A program made the position numbers and the translations under genes. This document shows, one piece after another, positions 51,556-64,000 of a DNA stretch of 64,000 nucleotides. Positions within the stretch are counted from its first letter, which is position 1, and every line of letters starts with the position of its first letter. This DNA comes from an uncultured bacterium. Its GTDB lineage: Bacteria > Patescibacteriota > Gracilibacteria > Absconditabacterales > Absconditicoccaceae. Under the pieces are notes generated by a model, which searched no databases, had not been told where the DNA came from, and saw only the letters and a list, made by a program, of their open reading frames with translations. Location: the NCBI GenBank assembly GCA_937862565.1, contig CALMFT010000014.1, positions 25,854 to 89,853 of the forward strand, given 5' to 3'.

Positions 51556-51945
51556 TTAGAATAAGTGAATATTCTGAGGTGTTGTTTTTTGAAGAGAAGA
51601 CAGAAGGCTTCCTATAATCCTTTTACCAATACCGGTTGTTTGGATTATAGATCCATCTACTCCGTTCATTGTTGCTGGGACTAGGAAGACATTTTTGAAT
51701 GCCTCGCTCGCAGGCTTTTTAGGAGCTTTAGGGTTTTTCCGTAAATGTGCCTTAATAGACTCTTGAAGTCCATCCTTTACAAATCCTAAAGGAAAGAGAG
51801 GTAACCCACTTTTCTTCTGATTTCTTTTGAGTGCTTTCTCATCTGCTAGAACAATGTTCTGGTTTTGTAGATCTTCTCTGAATTTAAGATCCTGATCATG
51901 TAATCTTCTGTTGTTTTGCACTCTTGTGCCTGCTTCAAAATTCAT
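51556..51945 (-). CDS. Hypothetical basic protein
   Basis: A 129-residue Lys/Arg/Gln-rich protein without a known family (GTRVQNNRRLHDQDLKFRED, then KKSGLPLFPLGFVKDGLQES, then GIGKRIIGSLLSSLQKTTPQ). No membrane segment. ATG 51945 is preferred; an in-frame ATG lies at 51969. No TGA. The gap 51970-52067 is AT-rich and empty. Confidence 0.5.
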   Translation of the reverse strand: MNFEAGTRVQNNRRLHDQDLKFREDLQNQNIVLADEKALKRNQKKSGLPLFPLGFVKDGLQESIKAHLRKNPKAPKKPASEAFKNVFLVPATMNGVDGSIIQTTGIGKRIIGSLLSSLQKTTPQNIHLF

Positions 51946-52067
51946 AGATAACTTAATTTTGTAATTCACACCTAGAAACTAGATGTACATTTGGAATCAA
52001 ATGCGTATTTTTTATAAGAAAACAAAACTGTAAGTCAATATGATTTTATACTTTTTGATTTAAATAA

Positions 52068-52099
52068 AAAAAGCCTCTATGTTTTACCATACAGGCTTT
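52068..52099 (-). terminator. doxX terminator with adjoining repeat motif
   Basis: AAAGCCT..TATG pairs with CATA..AGGCTTT; T run on the minus strand. A TCAGATTATT motif starts directly at its foot (52100-52109). Confidence 0.7.
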
Positions 52100-52128
52100 T
52101 CAGATTATTTTATTTTTTTAGAAACGAA

Positions 52129-52731
52129 TTATACTTCCATGATTTCTGGTTTTTCTTTACTCTCAACTGGAGTTACCACTACAGTTTCAGTTGTTTTATG
52201 ACAAGAACAGTCTGATTTACATGAACAATTTCATACAGAACATTTACAAGATCAACTAGCATTACGACAAGCACAGCTAGAACCACAATTACAATTTCCA
52301 CCACTGCATCCACATCCCATATGCATGTGTTTCTTAGTCATCAAAGCATATTTACCTGCTCCTGAGAGCATAAGTGCGATCAAAGAACCAGCCAAAACCA
52401 TTTCTAGTTCTGATTTTTGAATTGACCAACCTTTTACATTGATAGCCACTGCCATAACTGCTAATAAAAGTACGGTAGCGAGTCATGTCCATAAGCCAAG
52501 AATAAGCATAGCTCCACCGATTACTTCTGTATACTTTACGATATTGAACCAAATTTCCGCAGAGAAGAAATTGAGTCCCATTGAACTTGCTGCTCAACCA
52601 ATAAAATCAGCCATTCCAGGATTCTGAAATTTAGTAATACCGTGATAAATAAATACAGCTCCGAGTACGATTCTTAATACCAACAATCCTAAACTTTTAC
52701 AGTCAGAACCTGATTTTTTGTTTCACATCAT
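52129..52731 (-). CDS. DoxX-family membrane protein with cysteine-rich CxC tail
   Basis: A 200-residue protein. The first 125 residues form a four-helix DoxX domain (LRIVLGAVFIYHGITKFQNP, then VIGGAMLILGLW, then LATVLLLAVMAVAINVKGW). The cytoplasmic or outward tail has six CxC pairs in about 40 residues (GCGCSGGNCNCGSSCAC onward to DCSCH), like a metallothionein, plus several His and Met before it (KKHMHMG). Glycine UGAs occur in both parts. DoxX proteins are linked to redox or sulfur chemistry; the tail suggests metal binding. The fusion is unusual. Confidence 0.8.
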
Positions 52732-52799
52732 AATAATTAAGCTACAATATAAATAAGATTTTAGATTTTAGATTTTTTGCTGCTTTAATAATACAGATA

Positions 52800-56846
<4,047 letters not shown>

Positions 56847-56920
56847 ATTAAGATTGATTTGATGATAAATATGATTTTTGCTTTAGGAAAAAATTTGATA
56901 ATTAGATTACCAAACCATAC

Positions 56921-57079
56921 TTATTTAGACTTTTGAGGAGTCAATTGATGTCTTCCTTTCTCTCTTCTTCTTTTGAGGACATTTCTTCAATTTTTCGTCA
57001 ACATTCTAATCATAAAACCATGAGTTTTCAATCTTTTTGACCATTTAATTTTTCTTGCTCTTCTAAGTTTGCTAGCCAT
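56921..57079 (-). CDS. rpmH: 50S ribosomal protein bL34
   Basis: A 52-residue basic protein with the bL34 core [32 protein letters not shown] (shown in parts), matching the THGFxxRMxTKNGRxVLxRRRxKGR pattern. Glycine in KNGRN is UGA, so the gene is missed under the standard code. It usually lies at the origin beside rnpA; here it sits between rpsR and rpoB. Confidence 0.92.
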
Positions 57080-57147
57080 TGTAGATAATAATTAAGAGAT
57101 AATAGGATACGAAACCGAGATATTATATTTTTATACTTAAAAAGTAA

Positions 57148-57351
57148 TTATTTACTGAAAGGCAATAATCCCATTTGTCTTGCGATTATAATTGCATTTC
57201 TAATTTTCTTTTGATACTTCACACTGTTACCAGTATATTTTCTTGGTTTGATATATCAAAATCTATTATTGTAAAAATGGAGTAATGGAATATTTTTCCA
57301 GTTAACATCATGTGATGGTACAATAATTTTAGGAGTTTTTTTTAACTTCAT
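57148..57351 (-). CDS. rpsR: 30S ribosomal protein bS18
   Basis: A 67-residue protein with the bS18 pattern: HDVNWKNIPLLHFYNN, RFGYIKPRKYTGNSVKYQKK (glycine from UGA) and AIIIARQMGLLPFSK at the end. bS18 binds bS6 in the platform of the small subunit. It lies downstream of rpsF as in most bacteria, but no ssb gene lies between them. Confidence 0.93.
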
Positions 57352-57412
57352 AATGAGTTTACAAAAATTATAAATTGCGATCTTATGTTATGTGGCATAA
57401 ACAAACGTTTGA

Positions 57413-57877
57413 TTATTCTGCTCCAGCTTCTTCTTCATCTTCTTCAACAATTTCTATTTCAGTTTCTTTTGCTGTATCTAATAATTGTTGTTTTTGATCT
57501 CTAGTTTTCTTAGCTTTCTTATCCTTACTTGCCAACTGAAGTAATTTTTCAGTGTAAATATCATTGATATCTTGGAAAATCACAAATGGATCTTTTGGAT
57601 CATGAGATAAGAATACTCTTCTCAATAAACCTTTATACAACGACATTTTTTGTTGTAATTCTGGTAATTGAAGATGATCAGCTTCTACTAAGTAAGATAT
57701 GAAGTAAGCTTGAGAACCTTTTTTCAATCCATGAACATTATGAATTGTTTGGTAACCAATATCATCCTTTTGTTTAATTCCTCATGGAAAAAGTCCCTCC
57801 ACTTTATCCGTTAATTCTTTAGAATCTTCAGTAGATAAAGCTGGATTGAGAGCAATAATGAGTTCGTACAATTTCAT
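57413..57877 (-). CDS. rpsF: 30S ribosomal protein bS6
   Basis: A 154-residue protein, longer than usual because of an acidic tail (KETEIEIVEEDEEEAGAE, similar to E. coli's Glu tail). The fold is marked by MKLYELIIALNPALSTEDSK, DIGYQTIHNVHGLKKGSQAY and FISYLVEADHLQLPEL. UGA is glycine in LFPGGIKQ. Partner of bS18, next gene downstream. Confidence 0.93.
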
Positions 57878-57910
57878 AAGATAATAGTATCTGAATATAT
57901 AAATTTATAA

Positions 57911-58726
57911 TTAGTTAGCAAATCCGATTCTTTCAAAACCGATAAGTGTAGCTTTTCCTTCTATAATATTTTTAATTTTTTGAGTTTCATCACCCATATA
58001 TCCTTGTTCATGAAGCACAATTTCAGAATATTTTTTATTGAGTTTTCCAGCAACGATACTTGGCATTACAGCTTCAGGTTTACCGCTAGCTTTTACTTCT
58101 TCTTCAAATTCTTTAGTCATAAGACTAATATGTTCAGCAGGTATATGGTCAATTGTAAGATGTTTTGGATCCATAGCAGCAACTTGTAGTGCTACTTTTT
58201 TAATTTCTTCAGAAACGTCTCAAGCGATTGAGTTATAATAGATCACAGAGATTAATTTACTACCAGCGTGAGTATATACAAATACATCTTCACTTGGTAT
58301 GGTTTTCACAAAAAGTTCAAGAACTTTCATATTTTCACCAAGTTTGGCAATAATCTCAGCAATGGTTTCGTTAATTTGAGTTTTTACAGAATCATCAAGT
58401 TCATCAAAAGATGATACTTCATGATTGATAGCAATATCGAGTACGCTTTGAACAAGATTAGTGAAAAGATCATTTTTTGCAACGAAATCAGTTTCGCAAC
58501 CCAATTTTACTACAGCAATTTTTTTATCTTTGATAAGATAACCGATTTTCCCTTCTTTAGTTTCTCTATCTCATTTTTTACCCGCTGACGCAATTCCCTT
58601 CTTTTTAAGAATTTCTTGCGCTTTATTGAGATCTCCTTCAGCTTCTACTAGAGATTCTTTACAATCTTTCAAAGATGCCATAGTGATATCTCTCAATTGT
58701 TTTACGAGTTCTACTGATATATTCAT
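57911..58726 (-). CDS. tsf: Elongation factor Ts
   Basis: Nucleotide exchange factor of EF-Tu; 271 residues. The UBA-like N-terminus [29 protein letters not shown] and the core [14 protein letters not shown] are diagnostic; the C-terminal part has [19 protein letters not shown] and [14 protein letters not shown] is glycine in AGKKGDRET and SIAGDVSEE. It lies in the same cluster as rpsB, with two small membrane genes between them. Confidence 0.95.
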
Positions 58727-58760
58727 AATATGAAAATAAGATTATAAAATATTCTGATTA

Positions 58761-58847
58761 TTATAAGTACATAAAGAGTGGTAAGAGCATTGATCATATA
58801 AGCATTACCGCTAATAATATAATAACAATTGTTTTTAGATTTTTCAT
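58761..58847 (-). CDS. Small membrane peptide
   Basis: A 28-residue ORF (MKNLKTIVIILLAVMLIG, ending FMYL) that is nearly all one membrane helix, with a UGA glycine in the middle and its own stop. It lies between tsf and the membrane gene at 58892. Too short for a family call. Confidence 0.45.
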
Positions 58848-58891
58848 AGGATTGAGAATATTTAGATGATAAGTAATTGGAATTAGTATTA

Positions 58892-59278
58892 TTAACTCTC
58901 AAATAAGTTTAGAATCCAACTTCATAGTCCATAAAACATTTTTTTATCTAAACTCTCTTTTTGCATCCAGTTTCAAGCTAAGCATTGACGAATAAATACA
59001 ACAAGATAGACCAACAAAACCAAACTTAATGGTAAAAATATTATTCGTACCTTGGGAATGATAATTAATATACTTACAGCTAAAACTCGTAGAATGATCA
59101 CCAACCAAAATCATAACGCTTGTCTAATATGATATTGTTCAAATTCTGTTAGTCCAGATCTACCTACGCTAATAATAATCCCAATCAAAAAGTACATAAG
59201 TACGCTTCTTTTCCTCTCTAGAGAACTTGGAACATATATTTCTTCAGCTACATCGTTAATATTAACTTGCTTATCCAT
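58892..59278 (-). CDS. Small membrane protein (DUF4870-like)
   Basis: A 128-residue protein with three membrane segments (VLMYFLIGIIISV, ALGFWLVIILRVLAVSILIII and LPLSLVLLVYLVVFI). The layout resembles the DUF4870/TM2-adjacent small membrane proteins common in CPR genomes, but the match is only by pattern. Glycine UGAs fall in QALGFW, CLAGNW and YGLGSW. It lies between rpsB and tsf. Confidence 0.55.
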
Positions 59279-59323
59279 GAAATTTGTAAATAATTTAATA
59301 AAAAATTAAACAAATCCAGTCAA

Positions 59324-59992
59324 TTAGGCAAGACCAAAAATATATTTCATAACAAATGAAAGAGCTTGTTTGCTTTTTGTATTTGTAATAATTAAGTTTT
59401 GATCATCAAAATATCTATCAAAATCTGCATTAGCAATAACAATACTTTTCGCTTTTGTTTTTTCAACTTCATCCACAAATTTAGCGAGCATCTTACCTTC
59501 AACTAAAATAACAAGATCAGGTTTTTTTCTCAATTCTTTAACTCCTTTGTATATTTTCTGAATTTTAGTAAGATTTCTCTTCTTCATAAGTTGCTCTTTT
59601 TTAGTCAATGTAGCAAAATCTTCAGAAGCAACAAATTGTTCGAGTTTATTCATTGATTTTATTGTATTGTGCAATGTATCAAAGTTTGTCAAAATTCCAC
59701 TTGGAGTTCCAGTGTAAAAATAATTGATACCAGTTTGTTTTACAATTTCCTCAACATCATCCAATACTATAAATTTTTCGCAAACCAATAAGATTGTTTT
59801 GTTCTCTTTACGGTATTCAGCTATCAAAGTTTTCGCACTTTCTATCTGTTCAGCAACTTTTTCAGCATCGAGAATAATCATATTATTTTCTTCTCATGCC
59901 CAAAAACGACTTGTTTTAGGATGAGCATGCTTTTTGATGCTACCAAGTAGTGCTTTATTTTGCAATAACAATTCTTGTAGTTGTTTAGACAT
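59324..59992 (-). CDS. rpsB: 30S ribosomal protein uS2
   Basis: A 222-residue protein matching uS2: HAHPKTSRFWAGEENNMIILD, FVVEKVAEQIESAKTLIAEY-type helix, YTGTPSGILTNFDTLHNTI, LTKKEQLMKKRNLTKIQKIYKGVKEL and PDLVILVEGKMLAKFVDEV. The usual W-x-x-G-x-LTN is PSGILTN. UGA is glycine in WAGEENN. It is upstream of tsf as normal, but with two small membrane genes between. Confidence 0.9.
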
Positions 59993-60023
59993 AATCTATT
60001 AAAGCCCTAATAAATAAAACGTA

Positions 60024-60395
60024 TTACTTAAAGTTAACTTTAGCTCCAGCTTCTTCGAGTTTAGCTTTCATTGCTTCAGCTTCTTCAAGTTTAACATTTT
60101 CTTTCAAGATAACTGGTGCTTTTTCAACAAAATCATCTTTAGCAGCTTTAAGATCGCATCCAAGGATTTCTTTAACTACCTTGATTACAGCAATTTTAGC
60201 TTGCCCTACTTCTACTAACTCGATAGTAACACTATCTTTAGCAGCACCATCGTCGCCTCCAGCAGCTGGACCAGCAACCATAACACCTGCAGCAGCAGTT
60301 ACTCCAAATTCTTCTTCTACAGCTTTTACAAGTTCGTTTAATTCTACTACTGACAAATCTTTTACAAGATCTAAGATTTTAGTTACGTTAGACAT
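60024..60395 (-). CDS. rplL: 50S ribosomal protein bL12 (L7/L12)
   Basis: Stalk protein recruiting translation factors; 123 residues. The N-terminal dimer helices (ILDLVKDLSVVELNELVKAV), the alanine/glycine hinge (AAAGVMVAGPAAGGDDGAAK) and the factor-binding domain (KIAVIKVVKEILGCDLKAAK, then VILKENVKLEEAEAMKAKLE) are clear. It follows rplJ directly. Confidence 0.97.
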   Translation of the reverse strand: MSNVTKILDLVKDLSVVELNELVKAVEEEFGVTAAAGVMVAGPAAGGDDGAAKDSVTIELVEVGQAKIAVIKVVKEILGCDLKAAKDDFVEKAPVILKENVKLEEAEAMKAKLEEAGAKVNFK

Positions 60396-60451
60396 TAGGT
60401 ATATGAATAATAAAATAATAAATAATATGTTTACAATTTATTCGATTTTTG

Positions 60452-60970
60452 TTATGCTTTGTTTTTAGCAACTTCGCTAATAACTCTTGCAAATGAAGAT
60501 ACTGGATGTTTCAAAAGGTATAAGAACTTACTAATCAATTCTTCTTTACTTGGAAGATTTGCGATTTCTGATACATAACTTCCTTCTTTCCAAACCTTTT
60601 CCATCCATCCACCTACATATTGTACTTGGTAGGGAAGTCCTTCTTTCTTTATAAGCTTTGTGTAATCAGCTATTACTTTGAGCGGTGATAGTGGAGAGCT
60701 TTCGTCCTTACACAACAACAACATCAAAGATCCAGGCAATTGACTATGTGTTACAGCTTCAACACTTTTAGCACCTTCCAAAGATTTTAATAATAATCTT
60801 TTTTTAACTATCATAAGTTGTCCTCCAGTTTTTTTGAGGGACTTTCTTAATTTATTTACTTCATTAACAGGCAGACCTACTTGAGATATCACCACTGCAT
60901 TGATTGCAGTATCAAGAATTTCTCCATAGAGTCCTACTAGTTGTTCTTTTTTAGTTCTGGAGATTGCCAT
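60452..60970 (-). CDS. rplJ: 50S ribosomal protein uL10
   Basis: Base of the ribosomal stalk, binding bL12 dimers; 172 residues. It has AISRTKKEQLVGLYGEILDT at the start, VNKLRKSLKKTGGQLMIVKK, KSLEGAKSVEA and the C-terminal bL12-binding helix region (LYLLKHPVSSFARVISEVAKN). No TGA. It begins the cluster that runs to rpoB; a leader of about 200 bases lies upstream. Confidence 0.93.
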   Translation of the reverse strand: MAISRTKKEQLVGLYGEILDTAINAVVISQVGLPVNEVNKLRKSLKKTGGQLMIVKKRLLLKSLEGAKSVEAVTHSQLPGSLMLLLCKDESSPLSPLKVIADYTKLIKKEGLPYQVQYVGGWMEKVWKEGSYVSEIANLPSKEELISKFLYLLKHPVSSFARVISEVAKNKA

Positions 60971-61240
60971 TCGTTTTTTTAAACAAAAAATAAAACCATC
61001 TTATTGCTGAGATAGTTAAAGAGTTTACAATAATGAGAGTGAATAGTAAGATTTATTATATGAAATAATCTGACTTTAAACAACTTATTATTGATTACTT
61101 TCTACCTCATGTGGGCCATACTACACGCTTGTAGTAATGTTTATTCCAAGTAATGGAACCCAACATTCTCTGGTATTTATAATCAAATACTGTGAGGAGT
61201 GTAGCAATTTGGAGTCCAATTGCAAGGCAAATTTATGTTA
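60971..61240 (-). other. Leader of the rplJL cluster, with a possible small ORF
   Basis: A 270-base region upstream of rplJ. In many bacteria an RNA structure here binds L10-L12 and represses its own operon. A TATAAA-like box lies near 61182. A 24-codon ORF (61166-61095, MLGSITWNKHYYKRVVWP then TGGRK with one UGA) is open in frame up to about 61234 and could be a real small protein instead. Confidence 0.35.
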
Positions 61241-61243
61241 TAT

Positions 61244-61274
61244 TAAAAGCTCTCCTTAAAAAAGGAGAGCTTTA
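61244..61274. terminator. Terminator hairpin
   Basis: AAAGCTCTCCTT / AAGGAGAGCTTT, a perfect 12-pair stem with a 4-base A loop (61246-61257 with 61262-61273), downstream of the gene ending at 61337. Confidence 0.75.
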
Positions 61275-61336
61275 GCGTTTATTTGTAGTTGAATACAAAG
61301 CAATAATTAAAATAGATCAAATCAGATTATTATTTC

Positions 61337-61567
61337 TTAGTAAATTGTTATCTGAGGTAAATCTGTTCTTTTATTGGTTTTTTTTGCCATTTTATGAACA
61401 TCACTACTGATAATTGAATCAAGAAATATTCTGTTGTGATCTGAGTCTAACATAAATTGAACCCTAGCAATTTCATCTTTTTTATTTGAATTGCGTTTAC
61501 AATCTACAAACGAAAAGATACAAAAAGAGAATAATAAAATAATGATAATATATCTAAATTTATACAT
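61337..61567 (-). CDS. Small secreted or lipoprotein-like protein
   Basis: A 76-residue protein beginning with a hydrophobic signal (MYKFRYIIIILLFSFCIFSF) and a Cys right after (VDC), which is close to a lipobox but not standard. The mature part is charged (KRNSNKKDEIARVQFMLDSD). No family recognised. ATG 61567 is preferred over the in-frame ATG at 61636, which would hide the signal peptide. Confidence 0.5.
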   Translation of the reverse strand: MYKFRYIIIILLFSFCIFSFVDCKRNSNKKDEIARVQFMLDSDHNRIFLDSIISSDVHKMAKKTNKRTDLPQITIY

Positions 61568-61789
61568 ATTGTATATTTTATACTGCTTACTCAATTTAAT
61601 GATACGGCTTTCAGCATTTCCCGTGAAATTTTCCAAATACTTTATACTTTATACTACTAATAAACACATGATTAGGCTTTCCTAATACAATTGGTTTATA
61701 AACAATTAGAGTTTAAATTCAAGATATAAAAAAATTACCAGTCACTAAAGTCTGATAATTTTATATTTTTAATGATAATTTGAAGAGGT

Positions 61790-62215
61790 TTATTTACTTA
61801 GAGTACCGATTTCAAATCCTTTCAATATTTCTTGAGGTTTCATATCATTACCATGTTTTCTTGAAAACATCATTGTTCCGTCGAGACCACACAATTGAAG
61901 AATATTTTTATCTCAACCAGGATGTTTGTTTATCCATGCAGTAAGATCGTATACTATACCATCTATCGTCGTCCAACATAAGGCTGGAGTATTATTTGCA
62001 GCAACTTCATCCATTGTGTATGTTCCTTGTGGAGCCATAACTCAAGTTTCAGTTGTCGTAGTATTAATAGTAGTAGTTTCTGTAGCAGTTCCACTATTTT
62101 CAATACCTGTTTGTATTGCGTTATCAGTAGTAATTTTAGTAGTTGTTTTGGTATTGCATCCAAACAAAACGAGAGTTGGCACAAGCAATGATGCTATAAC
62201 TAATAATTTTTTCAT
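61790..62215 (-). CDS. Lipoprotein with cytochrome b5-like haem-binding domain
   Basis: A 141-residue protein. The signal peptide ends in a lipobox (LVLFGC), so LspA would process it. A Thr-rich linker follows, then a cytochrome b5-like domain: YTMDEVAANNTPALCWTTID, GIVYDLTAWINKHPGGDKNI, LQLCGLDGTMMFSRKHG. HPGG carries the first axial His (its second glycine is UGA) and RKHG probably the second. This suggests an outward-facing electron carrier, unexpected in a reduced, probably fermentative symbiont. Confidence 0.8.
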
Positions 62216-62252
62216 AATCTGATTTAATAGATAGTAAGTTAAAGGTATTTAA

Positions 62253-62328
62253 TGGTGGACACTAGGAGATTCGAACTCCTCACCCCCTCGGTGCAAACGA
62301 GGTGCTCTACCAAATGAGCTAAGTGCCC
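62253..62328 (-). tRNA. tRNA-Ala (anticodon UGC)
   Basis: Acceptor GGGCACT / AGTGTCC with the G3-U70 pair that marks alanine, anticodon loop TTTGCAC (anticodon 62293-62295), T-arm GTTCGAATC, and an encoded CCA end. Confidence 0.95.
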
Positions 62329-62368
62329 TCAATAATCAATATAATTTTATGGTCTGATTTAATAAACT

Positions 62369-62451
62369 TGGGCAGAGTAGGATTTGAACCTACGTAGACT
62401 TGCGTCGACAGATTTACAGTCTGTTGCGATTGACCACTCCGCCATCTACCC
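62369..62451 (-). tRNA. tRNA-Tyr (anticodon GUA)
   Basis: Acceptor GGGTAGA / TCTGCCC, anticodon loop CTGTAAA (anticodon 62415-62417), the long variable arm expected for bacterial tRNA-Tyr, and discriminator A. Confidence 0.94.
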
Positions 62452-62556
62452 AAAATTAGTATTTACTTTCTTAGTGTTATTTATTTAGTGTGAGACATAG
62501 AGTAATAATATCCTTTATAATTTCAATACATAAATCACTAATTCAGATTATTATTT

Positions 62557-62781
62557 TTAATTATATTGTATTCATGCTGGGTCTCCAGTCAGCTCTACTA
62601 CTCCAAACATGATGAGTAAACCAACAATAACTACAATAAATCCAAGTAAGACATAGAAGGCTCTCGTCCCTCCCATATTATTTTCAGCCCATTGAATTCT
62701 TCAAAACTTTACAAGTATATCACTAAAGTACATACTTGAGAATCCTCATGCAAGGATCAATAATCAGACTATAAAATTCAT
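62557..62781 (-). CDS. Small two-segment membrane protein
   Basis: A 74-residue protein with two membrane segments (FIVGLLILAGGFSSMYF and FYVLLGFIVVIVGLLIMFGV) around GRIQWAENNMGGTRAF. This GRIxWAExxxGGTRxFY arrangement recurs in CPR small membrane proteins of unknown function. Four UGAs are glycine, so it is missed under the standard code. It lies between tRNA-Tyr and tRNA-Gly(UCA). Confidence 0.6.
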
Positions 62782-62841
62782 AGAATAGTATAATAATAAA
62801 ACACTATTCTGATTATTTTATGATCAGTAATAGTATAAACT

Positions 62842-62915
62842 AGCGGGCGACGGGACTTGAACCCGTACGGGCAGAGCTGAAGTCTGCCATGCTACACCAA
62901 CTACATCACGCCCGC
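62842..62915 (-). tRNA. tRNA-Gly (anticodon UCA), reads UGA
   Basis: Full cloverleaf: acceptor GCGGGCG / CGCCCGC, anticodon stem GCAGA / TCTGC with loop CTTCAGC (anticodon UCA, 62878-62880), T-arm ACGGG-TTCAAGT-CCCGT and discriminator U73. Acceptor and discriminator are those of bacterial tRNA-Gly. A UCA anticodon decodes UGA, so this is the tRNA that gives glycine at UGA. Confidence 0.96.
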
Positions 62916-63080
62916 GTAACATATGGCAGTGAATGTACAAAAGTAGGCAACAAAATCAACCTTAATTTCACTGGGTGCTTTGTAACAGCAAAATATAAGC
63001 TTTAATTAATTATAATCTGATTTAATCATTTTCTTTCAAATCTATTGACTTACTGTAATAAATAGTTTTATATGTATTAA

Positions 63081-63112
63081 TCCAAATATTTGGAGTCATG
63101 TTCTTTAACAGT
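63081..63112 (+). promoter_or_regulatory. Leader palindrome plus boxA-like element
   Basis: TCCAAATATTTGGA (63081-63094) then TGTTCTTTAACAGT (63099-63112), downstream of TTGACT (63045-63050) and a TTATAT box about 17 bases on, about 100 bases before the gene at 63211. Confidence 0.65.
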
Positions 63113-63210
63113 CTAGAAAGCATTTCTTTCTAAAAAAAATAATAAACGGAGTACGCTGAAAATCCTGAAGAGTAAGCATAACATTAGAAACAAAGAAAAA
63201 TTTAAAAAAA

Positions 63211-63999
63211 GTGAAAAAAAGTGAAATGCTTTATAAAGCAATGATAAGAAAAAGAAACATTATCGTATTTTTAGTTGGTATAGGCATAGTGTGTATTGGC
63301 ATTATTGCCATAGCACTAGGATACGGAGTTGTATTTGGAAACAATATTCAAAGATTGATACTCGTATCACTTACTGTTTTATTATTTCTAAGTGCAGTAA
63401 AGCTTTGGAATAACACTGGTTATCAAAAGACAATACTTTTCCTGCGCAAATATCACATTAAATTATGTGAATTACATATTGAATATTATAATCAACTAAT
63501 AACAGAAGATCAACAGAAATGTCAAAAATTATTAGAAGATTATAAAATTTCCATAGAAGAAAATAAAAGAAACACTATGCGTGATTGGTGTACTGGAAGA
63601 GATGAAATGATAAAAAAGGCCAGGGAAATGATAGCTGAAGACACTCAAGAGAATCATAAAATAATCAATGATCTGAAAAAACAAAACGCAGATATTATGG
63701 TTCAGATTTATGTTCGTGAGCAAGGTAAGCTGTATGTTGAGGAATTGGAAGAAATGATAATAGATAAAATATGTACAACAAAAGGTATATTAAATGACTT
63801 TAATAAATTACTAGATGAACGGTATGAAGTTTATAAACTAGAAAGGGATATGTCTTGTGAAGAATATGAACTAACAGTAAGAGAGGAAATTATCGTTAAT
63901 GAAAATAAGATAAAACAACTAACTTCTGAAATTCAAAATGAGTGATTTGTTTATATAAATAGTTTTATATTATTTATACTAATACAAAATATGGAGTAA
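63211..63999 (+). CDS. Membrane protein with long cytoplasmic coiled coil
   Basis: About 262 residues. Two adjacent membrane segments (IIVFLVGIGIVCIGIIAIAL, then LILVSLTVLLFLSAVKLW) are followed by about 170 residues of charged helix, probably a coiled coil (LEDYKISIEENKRNTMRDW, then LDERYEVYKLERDMSCEEYE). TGA at 63943 is read as glycine, extending the protein to TAA at 63997. No family recognised. Start is GTG 63211 or ATG 63226. It has the boxA-type leader. Confidence 0.6.
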
Positions 64000-64000
64000 G

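Overview
The window is an AT-rich bacterial chromosome segment read with genetic code 25, in which UGA is glycine and only UAA and UAG stop translation. Nearly every conserved gene contains in-frame TGA where its family has glycine. Examples are the KH loop GSGG at 12114-12122, the HELGH motif of the vWA protein near 33757, the HPGG motif of a cytochrome b5-like lipoprotein near 61900, LspA, bL34 and bS18. A tRNA with anticodon UCA and glycine-type ends (G1-C72, U73) lies at 62842-62915. Together with the gene content this points to a Candidate Phyla Radiation bacterium of the Absconditabacteria (SR1) or Gracilibacteria. All coordinates here are code-25 gene models, and several genes (lspA, rpmH, rpsR, secreted proteins) only appear under that code.

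Layout. 83-6149 (minus): a shortened uvrC, htpX and rpoC. 6354-7914: two tandem trypsin-like proteases; a third, membrane-anchored one is at 10349-10924. 8116-13558: a membrane protein, a SEDS protein, an Asp-repeat protein, a PilT/KH ATPase, a GNAT acetyltransferase, an MscL-like channel and lspA. 13559-15151: a half-length uvrA. 15280-16883: lineage-specific genes. 17326-26727: trhO, a signal-peptide/multi-TM protein, bifunctional rel, a pseudouridine synthase, a wHTH-phosphoribosyltransferase and an rRNA m5C methyltransferase. 26596-34077 (minus): a complete diversity-generating retroelement. 34286-46303: more lineage-specific surface genes plus rlmE, valS, groES, and tRNAs Met and Cys. 46371-50802: gyrB, a polyprenyl sugar-phosphate transferase and clpP. 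52129-60970: a DoxX protein with a cysteine-rich tail, then rpoB, rpmH, rpsR, rpsF, tsf, rpsB, rplL and rplJ as one minus-strand cluster. 61337-63999: small secreted and membrane proteins and tRNAs Ala, Tyr and Gly(UCA).

Main system. The retroelement comprises avd, a reverse transcriptase (YVDD), a template repeat (28307-28482) and a variable repeat (28784-28959) that forms the C-terminal C-type-lectin-like end of a 1000-residue MoxR-like AAA+ ATPase. All 14 differences between the repeats inside the coding part fall at template adenines. The diversified ATPase is followed upstream by a vWA (MIDAS) protein that also carries an HExxH motif, so the variable tip probably belongs to a MoxR/vWA machine, possibly acting in recognition of hosts, phages or competitors.

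Two genome-scale patterns also stand out. A short motif, AATAATCTGA or its complement, occurs about 38 times by eye on both strands, many copies lying between genes; it looks like a DNA uptake sequence. Several lineage-specific membrane or secreted protein genes carry a leader hairpin followed by a boxA-like element (TGTTCTTTAACAGT), an arrangement normally found in rRNA leaders.
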